Of a stretch of DNA of 64,000 nucleotides, positions 49,084 through 58,543 are shown piece after piece. Under the pieces are notes generated by a model. The model was not told where the DNA came from. It made no database searches and saw nothing but the letters and a program-made list of their open reading frames with translations. Position 1 is the stretch's first letter. Every line of letters starts with the position of its first letter. The stretch is from contig NZ_JACAWV010000008.1 of NCBI RefSeq assembly GCF_013390595.1, positions 682,001 to 746,000 on the forward strand. Direction: 5' to 3'. The DNA comes from Rhizobium sp. RM (lineage in GTDB: Bacteria; Pseudomonadota; Alphaproteobacteria; Rhizobiales; Rhizobiaceae). Both the position numbers and the translations under genes were made by a program.

Positions 49084-50802
49084 TTACAGGGCGATATCGG
49101 GAACCTTTTTCGCAGGCTCGCCAGCCGGTGCCGTTGTGCCGGAGTTCAGCGCGTCGCGATTGATCTGCGGCGGCGTCGGCAGTTGCAGCTGTTCGGCGGT
49201 GTAGGCCCATTCCTGCTGCACCATGTCGGCGGAATCGTTCAGCTTTGTACCGTAGCTTGGAACGATCTGGCGGATTTTGGCCTGCCATTCCGGCGTTGCT
49301 ACCTTGTCCTTGAAGACCTTTTCCAGAACGTTGAGCATGATCGGGGCTGCCGTAGACGCGCCTGGCGATGCGCCGAGGAGACCGGCAATGCTGCCATCCT
49401 GCGAGGCGACGATTTCCGTGCCGAGCTTGAGAACGCCACCCTTGTCGGCATCGCGCTTGATGATCTGGACGCGCTGGCCTGCCTGCCACAGACGCCAGTC
49501 GTTCTGCTTGGCATTCGGGAAATATTCCTGCAATGCAGCGAAGCGATCGTCGTCCGACATCATCAACTGACCCGCGAGATATTCTACCAGCGGGTATTCA
49601 TCGACGCCGACGCGCACCATCGGCCAAGCGTTGCTGGTCGTTACAGAGGAAACCAGGTCGAAATAGGAACCGTTCTTGAGGAACTTCGTCGAGAAGGTTG
49701 CGAAAGGTCCAAACAGGATGACGCGCTTGCCACCGATAACGCGTGTATCGAGGTGCGGAACGGACATGGGCGGAGAGCCGACCGATGCCTTGCCATAAGC
49801 CTTTGCCAGATGCTGCATCGTCACGTCGGGATTTTCGTTGACGAGGAAGGAGCCGCCGACCGGGAAGCCCGCATAGTCGTCGCCTTCCGGAATGCCGGAC
49901 ATCTGCAGGAGATGTAGCGCGCCGCCGCCAGCACCGATAAAGACGAACTTGGCGTCCACGGTTTCTTCGCTGGAATCGTTCACGTTGGCGTAGGTCACAC
50001 GCCAGCTTCCATCGGGATTGCGCTGGATGTCGGAAACCTCACTGTTGACCTTGAGGTCAAAGTTCGGCTGGCTTTGCAGATGCGCGGCGAACTGGCGGGT
50101 AATCTCGCCGAATTCCATGTCGGTGCCGAGCGGCGACCAGGTTGCGCCGATCTTCTGGGAAGGATCGCGGCCTTCCATCATCAGCGGCACCCACTTCTTG
50201 ATCTGATCCGGATCGGTAGAGAATTCCATTCCGGCAAACAGGGGGCTGGCCTTCAGCGCCTCATAGCGCTTTTCAAGATAGGCGATATTCTCGTCGCCCC
50301 AGACGAAGCTCATATGCGGCGTGTGGTTGATGAACGAGCGAGGGTTCTTCAGAACGCCGTTCTTCACCTGCCATGCCCAGAACTGACGGGAAATCTGGAA
50401 TGCTTCGTTGATTGCAATCGCCTGGGTGATCTTGACGTTGCCGTTGGCATCTTCGGGCGTGTAATTCAGTTCGGCGAGCGCGGAGTGGCCCGTGCCAGCA
50501 TTGTTCCAGCCATTCGAGCTTTCGAGTGCGACGCTGTCCATCCGCTCGATCATCTTAATCGACCAGTTCGGCTCGAGTTCGCGCAGCCAAACACCGAGGG
50601 TCGTGCTCATGATGCCGCCGCCAATCAGCAGCACGTCGACCTTCTGCGTCGGGCTATTTGCCGATACCGGCGAAGATGGCAATGCGGCTGCGGCAAGTCC
50701 TGCCAGCGCGGTGCCGAGAACCTGTCTACGGTTCATGGGAAGCGAATTGTTGGAAAAATCGGTGGTCTGAAATTTGTCTTGATCGATGGGAGTCACGGCC
50801 AT
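49084..50802 (-). CDS. mqo: Malate:quinone oxidoreductase with N-terminal extension
   Basis: FAD enzyme that oxidises malate to oxaloacetate and passes electrons to quinone. The 572 residues include the FAD motif [16 protein letters not shown] near 54-69 and the family blocks [33 protein letters not shown] and [20 protein letters not shown]. The first 50 residues contain [19 protein letters not shown], a Tat-like signal not seen in cytoplasmic-face MQO of E. coli. The start may instead be the ATG at 50736. Not linked to other TCA genes. Confidence 0.94.
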   Translation of the reverse strand: MAVTPIDQDKFQTTDFSNNSLPMNRRQVLGTALAGLAAAALPSSPVSANSPTQKVDVLLIGGGIMSTTLGVWLRELEPNWSIKMIERMDSVALESSNGWNNAGTGHSALAELNYTPEDANGNVKITQAIAINEAFQISRQFWAWQVKNGVLKNPRSFINHTPHMSFVWGDENIAYLEKRYEALKASPLFAGMEFSTDPDQIKKWVPLMMEGRDPSQKIGATWSPLGTDMEFGEITRQFAAHLQSQPNFDLKVNSEVSDIQRNPDGSWRVTYANVNDSSEETVDAKFVFIGAGGGALHLLQMSGIPEGDDYAGFPVGGSFLVNENPDVTMQHLAKAYGKASVGSPPMSVPHLDTRVIGGKRVILFGPFATFSTKFLKNGSYFDLVSSVTTSNAWPMVRVGVDEYPLVEYLAGQLMMSDDDRFAALQEYFPNAKQNDWRLWQAGQRVQIIKRDADKGGVLKLGTEIVASQDGSIAGLLGASPGASTAAPIMLNVLEKVFKDKVATPEWQAKIRQIVPSYGTKLNDSADMVQQEWAYTAEQLQLPTPPQINRDALNSGTTAPAGEPAKKVPDIAL

Positions 50803-51171
50803 ACCTGGTTCTTGTTGTTTGTCAAAACACTCCTCCCAGCGGCCCCGTTATAGCAATCAACCGGTGGGCACAACCCGGCGATCGGCTGCTTCTGTCAAGC
50901 GAATTACCTCTAAATTCATGGGGGCATATGGTCGCGCCCCTGCTTTTCAGGCGTCTTTTTTGACGCATATTTGCCATCTTCGGGACGATGCGGCGTCATT
51001 CAAACGGTTGAAACGTCAAAACCAGCAGAACGGGTGCAAAGGTTAGGAAACGCTGCCGTCAAGCGTGTCGTGCATGGGTGATATGCGCTCAGAGACACGA
51101 AAAAAGCTCAAAAAATAACAAGGCCCGCCTGTTTTCTGGGCGGGCCTCTCTGTTTTTAGACGATTTCAGGC
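50803..51171. other. Intergenic region upstream of mqo
   Basis: A 369-bp stretch between mqo and the next minus-strand lipoprotein gene. It should hold the mqo promoter, and it contains the lipoprotein terminator at its right end. I see no gene in it. Confidence 0.5.
51116..51146 (-). terminator. Terminator of the 51-kb lipoprotein gene
   Basis: On the minus strand GGCCCGCC/GGCGGGCC (51122-51129 with 51139-51146) is an 8-bp stem followed by a T-rich run. Confidence 0.8.
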
Positions 51172-51591
51172 TCAGTCTGCGGCGAGAAACTCTGCGCAAT
51201 AGCTGGGGCCGTTGACGCCGGGGCGATCAGAGACGGTACGAACGGAGGTGATCCGGTAATCGCTCGAAACGGTCAACTGCACGGTGCAGGAAAGATAGGC
51301 GGTGCGGGCAGGAGAAATCTGGCGGCCACGCTTGCCGTCCTTACCTTCCTCGAACTTCGCGGGAACGGTTGCCTTCTTGTAACCGCCACGCCAGTTGTAG
51401 ATGGTCGAGCTACCGGATTCAGTGTCGCTCTGCGGAGGGCCAAACTTTGCGAAGAAAATGCCGGCCGACTGACCGACCCAACGGGCTTCAACGGGGCTCT
51501 TCTGGATGAATGAGGGAGCGGAGCCTGTCGAGGTGGTGCAGGCGGAAAGCGCAATTGCCAGTCCTGCGAGCGTTACGCTGCGAAATTGCAT
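51172..51591 (-). CDS. Predicted lipoprotein of unknown function
   Basis: Lipoprotein of 139 residues; lipobox ALSAC at the end of an 18-residue signal. The mature part has a SmpA/BamE-like feel in VEARWVGQSAGIFFAKFGPP followed by a WRGGYKK strand, but the match is weak. One C-terminal cysteine pair (YLSCTVQ, SYCAEF) may form a disulfide. Stand-alone gene. Confidence 0.75.
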   Translation of the reverse strand: MQFRSVTLAGLAIALSACTTSTGSAPSFIQKSPVEARWVGQSAGIFFAKFGPPQSDTESGSSTIYNWRGGYKKATVPAKFEEGKDGKRGRQISPARTAYLSCTVQLTVSSDYRITSVRTVSDRPGVNGPSYCAEFLAAD

Positions 51592-51855
51592 GGTGAGGTG
51601 TCCTTTGTGCCGTGTCCGGCCCTTCTGCCGTTCATTCTGTTCCCCTAGCAGATTTGATGACGGGCGGCAGGGGAGGCTTTAGCTTTGACGAAAATTTCCT
51701 GCCACAATTGCTTTTTTGTAACGTTCTGTAACCTGAAATACCGGCGGAGCAGGCTTTCCCTCCGGGACGTCAACCATCCGCAGGAACTTGTCATAAAAAA
51801 TGCAATATCCGCTTGTCGAACGCCAGAGGCTGGTCTATAGAAGCGCCGCTGGTCA

Positions 51856-51932
51856 CGGAGTGTAGCGCAGTCTGGTAGCGCACCACGTTCGGGACGTGGG
51901 GGTCGGAGGTTCGAATCCTCTCACTCCGACCA
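51856..51932 (+). tRNA. tRNA-Pro (anticodon CGG)
   Basis: A 77-nt cloverleaf: acceptor CGGAGTG pairs with CACTCCG, discriminator A, encoded CCA. The anticodon loop TTCGGGA gives CGG. The T-arm reads GAGGTTCGAATCCTC. Confidence 0.95.
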
Positions 51933-52126
51933 GCTGAAAAAAGCCTTTAAATCAAAGGCTTAAAAATTCCCGATACTTCATGGACATCTACGCATTTCAC
52001 CTGCGGACTGGAAATCGGACCGTTTGGTGTCCAATTCGTAAACGCAACTTCGTAGTTTCCTGTCCTAAAAAGGGAACACGAACGCTCCCCAGCCGTTATT
52101 CATCCAGAACAGCAATGGAGGATAAC

Positions 52127-52204
52127 ATGCTGAAGGGTATTGCACTTTGGGCCATGGGCGTTCCGATCTTCGTGATCATTCTGCTTTACATGTTCGTATT
52201 TTAA
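52127..52204 (+). CDS. 25-residue single-helix membrane peptide
   Basis: Starts at an ATG preceded by GGAGGATAAC, an excellent ribosome site. After MLKG the rest is one transmembrane helix (IALWAMGVPIFVIILLYMFV). It is followed 26 bp later by a strong terminator. A longer frame to 51980 is open but not protein-like. Similar tiny membrane proteins occur in rhizobia; the function is unknown. Confidence 0.65.
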   Translation: MLKGIALWAMGVPIFVIILLYMFVF

Positions 52205-52230
52205 GCGAGCCCATATCTTGGGTACGCAAT

Positions 52231-52266
52231 AAAAAAGGCGACCGCGGGTGCGGTCGCCTTTTTTGT
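52231..52266. terminator. Bidirectional terminator
   Basis: GGCGACCGC (52237-52245) and GCGGTCGCC (52250-52258) form a 9-bp stem with A run before and T run after, between the 25-residue gene and the convergent cysN. Confidence 0.92.
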
Positions 52267-52281
52267 TTTATTCCAACTGAC

Positions 52282-53763
52282 TTAGTCCAGTTCGCTGATG
52301 ATACGTGACGCTGTTGCCGTATCCGTGCGACGGATTTCAATGTCATCGCGGTGCTTGGCGAGGAGTTCGCTGGCAAGCAGCTTTTCAGCCAGTTCGGCGG
52401 GTAGGGACAGTACGACCCTGTCACCCTTAACCTCTGCATCACCGGCGTTGCGCTTGCCGAGGATCATGCCACCGGCCACCGTGTTGTTGGTGTCGGGATC
52501 GATCAGAATGAAAGAGCCGGTTGAGCGGTTCTGCTCATAGGGATCGAAGATCGCTGTTTCGTCGAAGGAAAGCCGCACCTTGCCGATCGCATTCATCGGC
52601 AAAGTGGTTTCATGTGCCTTCCACTCTCCAACCTTGAGATCAAGCTGTGTGACTGGCTGGACGCTGACGCGCTGGCGGCGGCTGCCGCTTTTCAGCCAGT
52701 AGCGTTTGCCGGGTTCGATACCGCCTGGCTGCAACGCCACGAGCTGCGCATCAAAGGCAAGGCCCGTCTGCGGCTGCGCCTCGATGGAGACAATCATGTC
52801 GCCACGCGAAACATCGACCTGGCGGTCGAGAACCAGCGTGACGGCATCGCCTGCGACGGCGGCATTGCGCACCAGATCGAATGTCACGATCTGCTTGATA
52901 TTTGCCACCATGCCGGAGGGAAGAACGACGACGCTGTCGCCCGGCTTTACCGAGCCGCCCGCGACGGTGCCCTGATAACCACGAAAGCTTTCACCGGGGC
53001 GCGATACGCGCTGTACTGGCAGACGGAAGCCACCGGACTGTGCAGAACGCACTGTTGCCAGCTCCAGGGTTTCCACCAGTGTCGGTCCCTCATACCAGGG
53101 CATGGACGCCTTGCCGGAAAGAACGACGTTCTCACCCTTCAATGCCGACATTGGAATGGCGGTGATCTGCTTAATGCCGAGTGCCGAAGCAAAATCGCGG
53201 AATTCATGCGCGATCAACTCGAAGCCGGCCTTGTCGTAACCCGTCAGGTCGATCTTGTTGATGGCGAGTACGAACTGACGGATGCCCATCAAAGCAGCAA
53301 TGGTGGCGTGGCGGCGGGTCTGTTCGAGAATGCCAACACGCGCATCGATCAGCAGAACGGCAAGATCGGCCGTCGAGGCGCCGGTTGCCATGTTGCGGGT
53401 ATATTGCTCGTGGCCGGGGGTGTCTGCCACGATGAAGGCACGCTTGTCGGTGGCGAAGTAACGATAGGCGACATCAATGGTGATGCCCTGTTCGCGTTCT
53501 GCCTGCAATCCGTCGAGCAGCAAGGCGAAATCGGGCAAGCCGAGATCGTTTTGCTTGCCGCTGTCACGATGAAGCGTCGCAGCCTGATCTTCCTTGACCG
53601 CCTTGGTGTCCCAGAGAAGACGGCCGATCAGGGTCGATTTGCCGTCGTCGACGCTGCCGCAGGTGATCAGCCGAAGCGGGCGCGTGTCGCGCGCTGCCTT
53701 CGAATGTTCTGCAAAGGGCAGAATCGTTGCGGTAGAGGAGGGTGTTTGTGCTGCGGCGGTCAT
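52282..53763 (-). CDS. cysN: Sulfate adenylyltransferase subunit 1
   Basis: GTPase subunit of ATP sulfurylase, which with CysD makes APS from sulfate. The 493 residues contain G1 GSVDDGKSTLIGRLLWDT, G3 DTPGHEQYTRNMATGAS and G4 AINKIDL, followed by two EF-Tu-like beta barrels. There is no fused CysC kinase (unlike NodQ), consistent with the APS-reductase-type CysH here. Its start overlaps the cysD stop by one base. Confidence 0.97.
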   Translation of the reverse strand: MTAAAQTPSSTATILPFAEHSKAARDTRPLRLITCGSVDDGKSTLIGRLLWDTKAVKEDQAATLHRDSGKQNDLGLPDFALLLDGLQAEREQGITIDVAYRYFATDKRAFIVADTPGHEQYTRNMATGASTADLAVLLIDARVGILEQTRRHATIAALMGIRQFVLAINKIDLTGYDKAGFELIAHEFRDFASALGIKQITAIPMSALKGENVVLSGKASMPWYEGPTLVETLELATVRSAQSGGFRLPVQRVSRPGESFRGYQGTVAGGSVKPGDSVVVLPSGMVANIKQIVTFDLVRNAAVAGDAVTLVLDRQVDVSRGDMIVSIEAQPQTGLAFDAQLVALQPGGIEPGKRYWLKSGSRRQRVSVQPVTQLDLKVGEWKAHETTLPMNAIGKVRLSFDETAIFDPYEQNRSTGSFILIDPDTNNTVAGGMILGKRNAGDAEVKGDRVVLSLPAELAEKLLASELLAKHRDDIEIRRTDTATASRIISELD

Positions 53764-54716
53764 CAGAAATAGCCCTCGCGCTTCTTCTTCTCCATCGATC
53801 CGGACTGGTCGCGATCGATCGCGCGGCCCTGGCGTTCGGAAACCGTGGCGATTTCAAGCTCGGCAATAACGTCCTGAAGTGTTGCAGCTTCGGAGCGAAT
53901 GGCGCCGGTCAGCGGGAAGCAGCCAAGTGTGCGGAAGCGGATCGAGCCATGCTTGATTTCTTCGCCTGGCTGCAATTCCAGCCGCTCGTCTTCGGCCAGG
54001 ATCATCATGCCGTCGCGTTCGATATAGGGGCGTTCCTTGGCGTAATAGAGCGGAACCAATGGAATGTTTTCCGCTTCGATGTAACGCCAGATATCCACCT
54101 CGGTCCAGTTGGACAGCGGGAAGGCGCGTACGCTTTCCCCCTTGCGAACCATGCCGTTATAGATGTTCCACAGTTCCGGGCGCTGGTTGCGCGGGTCCCA
54201 TTTATGATCGGGCGTACGGAAGGAATAGATGCGCTCCTTGGCGCGGCTTGCTTCCTCATCGCGGCGTGCGCCGCCGAAAGCGGCATCGAACTGCCCGGCG
54301 TCCAGCGCCTGGCGAAGTGCTTCCGTCTTCATGATGTCGGTATAAAGCGCCGAACCGTGGGAGAAAGGTGTAACGTTTTCCGTCTTGCCGCGCGGGTTGG
54401 TGTGGGAAATCAGATCGAGATCGTATTCTTTGACGATGTTGTCGCGGAACTCGATCATCTCCTTGAACTTCCAGCCTGTATTGACGTGCAGGAGCGGGAA
54501 CGGGATGCGGCCGGGAAAGAAAGCCTTGCGTGCAAGATGCAAAAGCACCGACGAGTCTTTACCGATGGAATAGAGCATCACCGGTTTGTCGAACTCGGCG
54601 GCGACTTCGCGGAAAATATGAATAGCTTCGTTTTCAAGTGCCTTCAGATGCGGGTCGAGTGGCGGCTTGGATGCGACGGTATTCTTGCTGTCCGTCTCGT
54701 GGACTGCGTTGGACAT
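53763..54716 (-). CDS. cysD: Sulfate adenylyltransferase subunit 2
   Basis: Catalytic subunit of ATP sulfurylase, 317 residues, with the PP-loop [15 protein letters not shown] near residues 52-66, [19 protein letters not shown] and the C-terminal REGYF. It forms a complex with CysN. It is the middle gene of cysH-cysD-cysN, 29 bp after cysH. Confidence 0.97.
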   Translation of the reverse strand: MSNAVHETDSKNTVASKPPLDPHLKALENEAIHIFREVAAEFDKPVMLYSIGKDSSVLLHLARKAFFPGRIPFPLLHVNTGWKFKEMIEFRDNIVKEYDLDLISHTNPRGKTENVTPFSHGSALYTDIMKTEALRQALDAGQFDAAFGGARRDEEASRAKERIYSFRTPDHKWDPRNQRPELWNIYNGMVRKGESVRAFPLSNWTEVDIWRYIEAENIPLVPLYYAKERPYIERDGMMILAEDERLELQPGEEIKHGSIRFRTLGCFPLTGAIRSEAATLQDVIAELEIATVSERQGRAIDRDQSGSMEKKKREGYF

Positions 54717-54745
54717 TGGAAACTCCGGATATGTCTATGAAATGA

Positions 54746-55513
54746 TTATCGTTGCGGGATGGCGGAAGCGGCGGAACCTTGTTCCGTGCCAGCGACGTGA
54801 AGACCGCATTCGCGTTTCTCGTCGTTTTCCCACCACCATCGCCCGGCGCGTTCGGGTTCGCCGGGCTTGATGGCGCGCGTACACGGCTCGCAGCCGATGG
54901 AGGGATAACCGCGCGCATGCAACGGATTGATGGGAATGTTCTCGGCAGTGACGTGGGCACGGATCGTTTCAATGTCCCAATCCGCCAGTGGATTGATCTT
55001 GATGAGATTCCGATCCGCGTCGAACTCGGCAAACGGCGTGGTCGCACGATTGCCAGACTGACCGCGCCGCAGACCAGTAATCCAGAAGGACGCACCTTCC
55101 AGAGCCTTGCCCAGCGGGATCAATTTCCTGACATGACAGCAGGCGTGACGGGCTTCGACGCTTTCGTAGAAGCCGTTGAGACCGTATTTTTCGGCGTAAG
55201 CATCGATATCGTCCTGTTCGGGACGGAACCGGCGAATTTCAATGCCGAAGCGATCTTCGGTTTCATTGATGAGATCGACGGTTTCCTTGAAAAGCCTTCC
55301 GGTCTCGAGTGTCACGACGTCGACCGGCAGTCGGTGCGTGCCGATAGCCGCGGTAATGACCTGATCTTCGATGCCAAGGCTGGTGGTAAAAACCGCGCGT
55401 CCGCCGAGTCCGGCGACAAATGAAAGCCGCCCAGCTAGATCGAGCGCTGCGAGTGCGGTATCAAGCGATTCGGTATCGGCAGTTGCGTTTACTGGAACAG
55501 GCATAATGCTCAT
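54746..55513 (-). CDS. cysH: Assimilatory APS reductase (CysH, iron-sulfur type)
   Basis: Reduces adenylylsulfate to sulfite using thioredoxin. The 255 residues carry the cluster cysteines RHACCHVRK and IGCEPCTRA, the CC...CxxC pattern that marks 4Fe-4S APS reductases rather than E. coli-type PAPS reductase, and the catalytic ECGLH near the C terminus. No APS kinase gene (cysC) lies nearby, which fits. Start: ATG at 55513; a GTG at 55519 is also possible. It heads the operon and is divergent from the Rrf2 gene. Confidence 0.94.
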   Translation of the reverse strand: MSIMPVPVNATADTESLDTALAALDLAGRLSFVAGLGGRAVFTTSLGIEDQVITAAIGTHRLPVDVVTLETGRLFKETVDLINETEDRFGIEIRRFRPEQDDIDAYAEKYGLNGFYESVEARHACCHVRKLIPLGKALEGASFWITGLRRGQSGNRATTPFAEFDADRNLIKINPLADWDIETIRAHVTAENIPINPLHARGYPSIGCEPCTRAIKPGEPERAGRWWWENDEKRECGLHVAGTEQGSAASAIPQR

Positions 55514-55739
55514 TGTCACGTCCGGGATTACGATGGCCGATTATTGTTGAAATCCCGGCTTTCGGACAGAAATCACAGTCTGAGTCCGCTGCACTTCAGA
55601 GCAAATATGTCTCACGCGCGTGGGGCTCGGCGCAAAAGATGCCCGTTCACCTTGTTTCAAGGCCGTATTTGAATTGTGACAGCAACTGCGCTAAGCCTGA
55701 ATTGCCATGTGTTTAGGGTTGTGTTGTACTGGTTTCACG

Positions 55740-56180
55740 ATGATTTCCCAGAAGGCGAAATATGCGCTGAGAGCGCTGGCTGCGTTGGCAAAGTCCAATG
55801 AGGCCGGGCCTGTGCAGATTTCTGATATTGCCCGCGATCAAGCCATTCCGAAAAAGTTTCTTGAGCAGATCCTTCTGGAGCTGAAACATGACGGTATAGT
55901 GGAAAGCCGTCGCGGCAAGCAGGGAGGTTATCTGCTGCGCCGTCCGGCTAACGATATCACTTTCGGCGAAGTGCTGCGGTTGATCGATGGACCTGTTGCG
56001 CCGCTGCCCTGCCTGTCGCAGATCGCCTATCGCCGCTGCGAAGACTGCGATGGTGAGAAACAGTGCGAGATACGCCACGTCTTTGCACGCGTCGCAGACG
56101 CCACCCGCAACATCCTGTTCAACACCACCATTGCAGACGCCGTCGCCGGCGTCGAAGTGCCTGAACTCCTGACAGCCTGA
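55740..56180 (+). CDS. Rrf2-family transcriptional regulator
   Basis: Protein of 146 residues: winged-helix start MISQKAKYALRALAALAK, recognition region IPKKFLEQILLELKHDGIVE and wing SRRGKQGGYLLRRPA. Four cysteines follow at PCLSQIAYRRCEDCDGEKQC, a pattern able to bind an iron-sulfur cluster or act as thiol switch, as in IscR or CymR relatives. Its location between cysHDN and the sulfate uptake operon makes it a likely regulator of both. I chose the ATG at 55740; a TTG at 55707 is open. Confidence 0.88.
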   Translation: MISQKAKYALRALAALAKSNEAGPVQISDIARDQAIPKKFLEQILLELKHDGIVESRRGKQGGYLLRRPANDITFGEVLRLIDGPVAPLPCLSQIAYRRCEDCDGEKQCEIRHVFARVADATRNILFNTTIADAVAGVEVPELLTA

Positions 56181-56515
56181 GTAGAACGCCGTCGGTGCCG
56201 ACCATGTTTCCAGCATGGATCGTTGCGCGTGCCATCGGCCAGGCCAATGCAGTATGCGTCACCTTGCGGGCGAAAAAATCGTCTAAAGTACGATAATATT
56301 TTCCGTGAAATGGGCGGAAAATCACCAGAAATCCGAAATGCTTTTGCATTCAGCAAAGTTTTACACGACGCTTGTTGCGCGTTTCGGTTATGGTGCGCTG
56401 TATTTGTTGCCTGCGCAAACGCTGAAGGGAAACACTTTTTCGATCGTATTCGGCCTCATTGACCAACTCTACTAGACCGGTAGAGTTAAGCCATCTTCAT
56501 CAGGAGGGAATACCG
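56181..56515. other. Intergenic region upstream of sbp
   Basis: A 335-bp gap. It contains the inverted repeat at 56465-56487 and AT-rich stretches around 56290-56350 that may include a promoter. No gene is apparent. Confidence 0.5.
56465..56487. promoter_or_regulatory. Inverted repeat in front of sbp, candidate operator
   Basis: AACTCTAC (56465-56472) and GTAGAGTT (56480-56487) are perfect 8-bp arms around a 7-bp spacer, ending 28 bp before the sbp ATG and near its CAGGAGGG site. It could be an operator for the Rrf2 protein or a leader hairpin. Confidence 0.5.
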
Positions 56516-57541
56516 ATGACTAAGCTTCTGTCCGGTTTGAGCGTTGTCGCTCTCGGCCTGTCACTGGCTCTGGGGGGCGTTGGTTCGGCTTTCGCGGAAA
56601 CCAAACTCCTCAATGTCTCTTACGATCCGACGCGCGAACTCTACAAGGAGTTCAACGAAGCTTTCGCCAAGAAGTGGAAGACAGACACGGGCGAGGATGT
56701 TACCATCCAGCAGTCACATGGTGGTTCCGGCAAGCAGGCACGTTCGGTTATCGACGGCCTTGAAGCCGATGTCGTCACGCTGGCACTGCAGAGCGACATC
56801 GACGCCATTGTCGAAAATACCGGCAAGATCGCCAAGGACTGGCGCACCCGACTGCCACACAATTCTTCACCTTATACCTCGACCATCGTTTTCCTGGTGC
56901 GCAAGGGCAACCCGAAGAACATCCACAATTGGGGCGATCTGGTGAAGGGTGACGTTCAGATCGTTACGCCGAACCCGAAGACCTCCGGTGGTGCACGCTG
57001 GAACTACCTGGCTGCATGGGCTTGGGCCAATGAAGAATTCAAGGGCGACAAGGACAAGGTCAAGGCTTACGTAGCCGAGCTCTACAAGCGCGCTCCAGTT
57101 CTCGACACGGGCGCCCGTGGTTCGACGGTAACGTTTGCGCAGCGCCAGATCGGTGACGTTCTGCTGGCATGGGAAAATGAAGCCTATCTGGCTGGTCAGG
57201 AATTCGGCACGGACGCCTTCGATATCGTCGTCCCACCAATCTCGATCCTCGCCGAGCCGCCCGTTGCCGTCGTTGACGCCAACGTTGATGCAAAGGGCAC
57301 TCGCAAGGCAGCGGAAGCCTATCTGAATTATCTCTATTCAGATGAAGGCCAGAACATCGCGGCGAAACACTTCTACCGTCCGTCCAATCCCGCCGTGGTT
57401 TCGAAGGATCTGCTCAAGCAGCTTCCCGACATCAAGCTCGTTACCATTGACGATCCGCTGTTTGGCGGTTGGGCCAAGGCGCAGCCTGAACATTTCGGTG
57501 ACGGCGGTATCTTCGACCAGATTTACAAGCCCGCAAACTAG
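56516..57541 (+). CDS. sbp: Sulfate ABC transporter, substrate-binding protein
   Basis: Periplasmic sulfate-binding protein of 341 residues: signal at 1-27 ([20 protein letters not shown]), mature start [20 protein letters not shown]. Anion-binding blocks are [40 protein letters not shown] and [16 protein letters not shown]. Belongs to the Sbp/CysP type. The ATG at 56516 follows CAGGAGGG; the frame is open to 56459. Followed by a hairpin before cysT. Confidence 0.95.
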   Translation: MTKLLSGLSVVALGLSLALGGVGSAFAETKLLNVSYDPTRELYKEFNEAFAKKWKTDTGEDVTIQQSHGGSGKQARSVIDGLEADVVTLALQSDIDAIVENTGKIAKDWRTRLPHNSSPYTSTIVFLVRKGNPKNIHNWGDLVKGDVQIVTPNPKTSGGARWNYLAAWAWANEEFKGDKDKVKAYVAELYKRAPVLDTGARGSTVTFAQRQIGDVLLAWENEAYLAGQEFGTDAFDIVVPPISILAEPPVAVVDANVDAKGTRKAAEAYLNYLYSDEGQNIAAKHFYRPSNPAVVSKDLLKQLPDIKLVTIDDPLFGGWAKAQPEHFGDGGIFDQIYKPAN

Positions 57542-57603
57542 GTGGATGATGGGCTGACGCCAAAGCCCACTCACCGGTAGCAACACCGAAAAAGCTGAGG
57601 TTG

Positions 57604-57629
57604 ATCGACCGGACATCGTGCCGGTCGAT
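57604..57629 (+). terminator. Attenuator hairpin between sbp and cysT
   Basis: ATCGACCGG (57604-57612) pairs perfectly with CCGGTCGAT (57621-57629) and is followed by only a short T stretch. It may let the binding protein be made in excess over the permease. Confidence 0.65.
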
Positions 57630-57685
57630 GCTTTGTAACAAGGCCGGAGAATAACCGGTCCTCTAATCGTATCTCCGGAGCCTTG

Positions 57686-58543
57686 ATGACCAATAACGTG
57701 TCCGGAAATAGGTGGAAGTGGCGTCAATCGAGCGTGATACCGGGTTTCGGCCTCACCTTCGGTTACACGGTCTTCTATCTGTTTCTCATTATTCTTATCC
57801 CGCTTGCCGGTCTGGTCTGGTCCACAGCAAAACTCGGTTTCTCGGACTTCATCGCTGTCGCCACGGACCGTCGTACTCTGAATGCGCTGCGCGTCAGTTT
57901 CGGTACGGCTTTCATCGCCGCTCTGGTCAATGCTTTTTTCGGCGTCGTCGTCGCCTGGGTTCTGACGCGTTACCGGTTTCCCGGCCGCCGCTTCGTTGAC
58001 GCCATCGTCGATCTGCCCTTTGCGTTGCCGACGGCCGTTGCCGGTATCGCGCTGACCACGCTTTATGCCAATCGCGGCTGGGTCGGTTCGCTGTTCGAGC
58101 CCTTCGGCATCAAGATCGCCTTCACGCCAACCGGCATCGTCATTGCCTTGATCTTCATTGGCTTGCCTTTCGTCGTCCGCACCGTTCAGCCGGTGATGGA
58201 GGAGATCGATCGCCAGGTTGAAGAGGTGGCTGCGACACTCGGCGCCAATCGTTTCCAGACCATCACCAGGGTTCTGCTGCCGAGCCTGACACCAGCCATC
58301 CTCACGGGCTTTGCGCTCGCTTTCGCGCGTGGTGTCGGGGAATATGGCTCCGTCATCTTCATTGCCGGCAATATTCCCTATGTTTCGGAAATTGCCCCGC
58401 TGCTCATCGTCATCAGGCTGGAAGAGTTCAATTATGCGGGCGCCACCGCGATCGCGACGATCATGCTGATCATATCCTTCGCCATGCTTTTTGTTATCAA
58501 CCTGATCCAGGCCTGGAGCCGCAAGAGGTACGGTTATGTCTGA
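57686..58543 (+). CDS. cysT: Sulfate ABC transporter permease CysT
   Basis: Inner-membrane permease of 285 residues, six helices, with the EAA loop [20 protein letters not shown] near residues 175-195. Forms the channel with CysW. CGGAG precedes the ATG at 57686; the frame begins three bases earlier with a TTG. The stop overlaps the cysW start by 8 bp. Confidence 0.94.
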   Translation: MTNNVSGNRWKWRQSSVIPGFGLTFGYTVFYLFLIILIPLAGLVWSTAKLGFSDFIAVATDRRTLNALRVSFGTAFIAALVNAFFGVVVAWVLTRYRFPGRRFVDAIVDLPFALPTAVAGIALTTLYANRGWVGSLFEPFGIKIAFTPTGIVIALIFIGLPFVVRTVQPVMEEIDRQVEEVAATLGANRFQTITRVLLPSLTPAILTGFALAFARGVGEYGSVIFIAGNIPYVSEIAPLLIVIRLEEFNYAGATAIATIMLIISFAMLFVINLIQAWSRKRYGYV

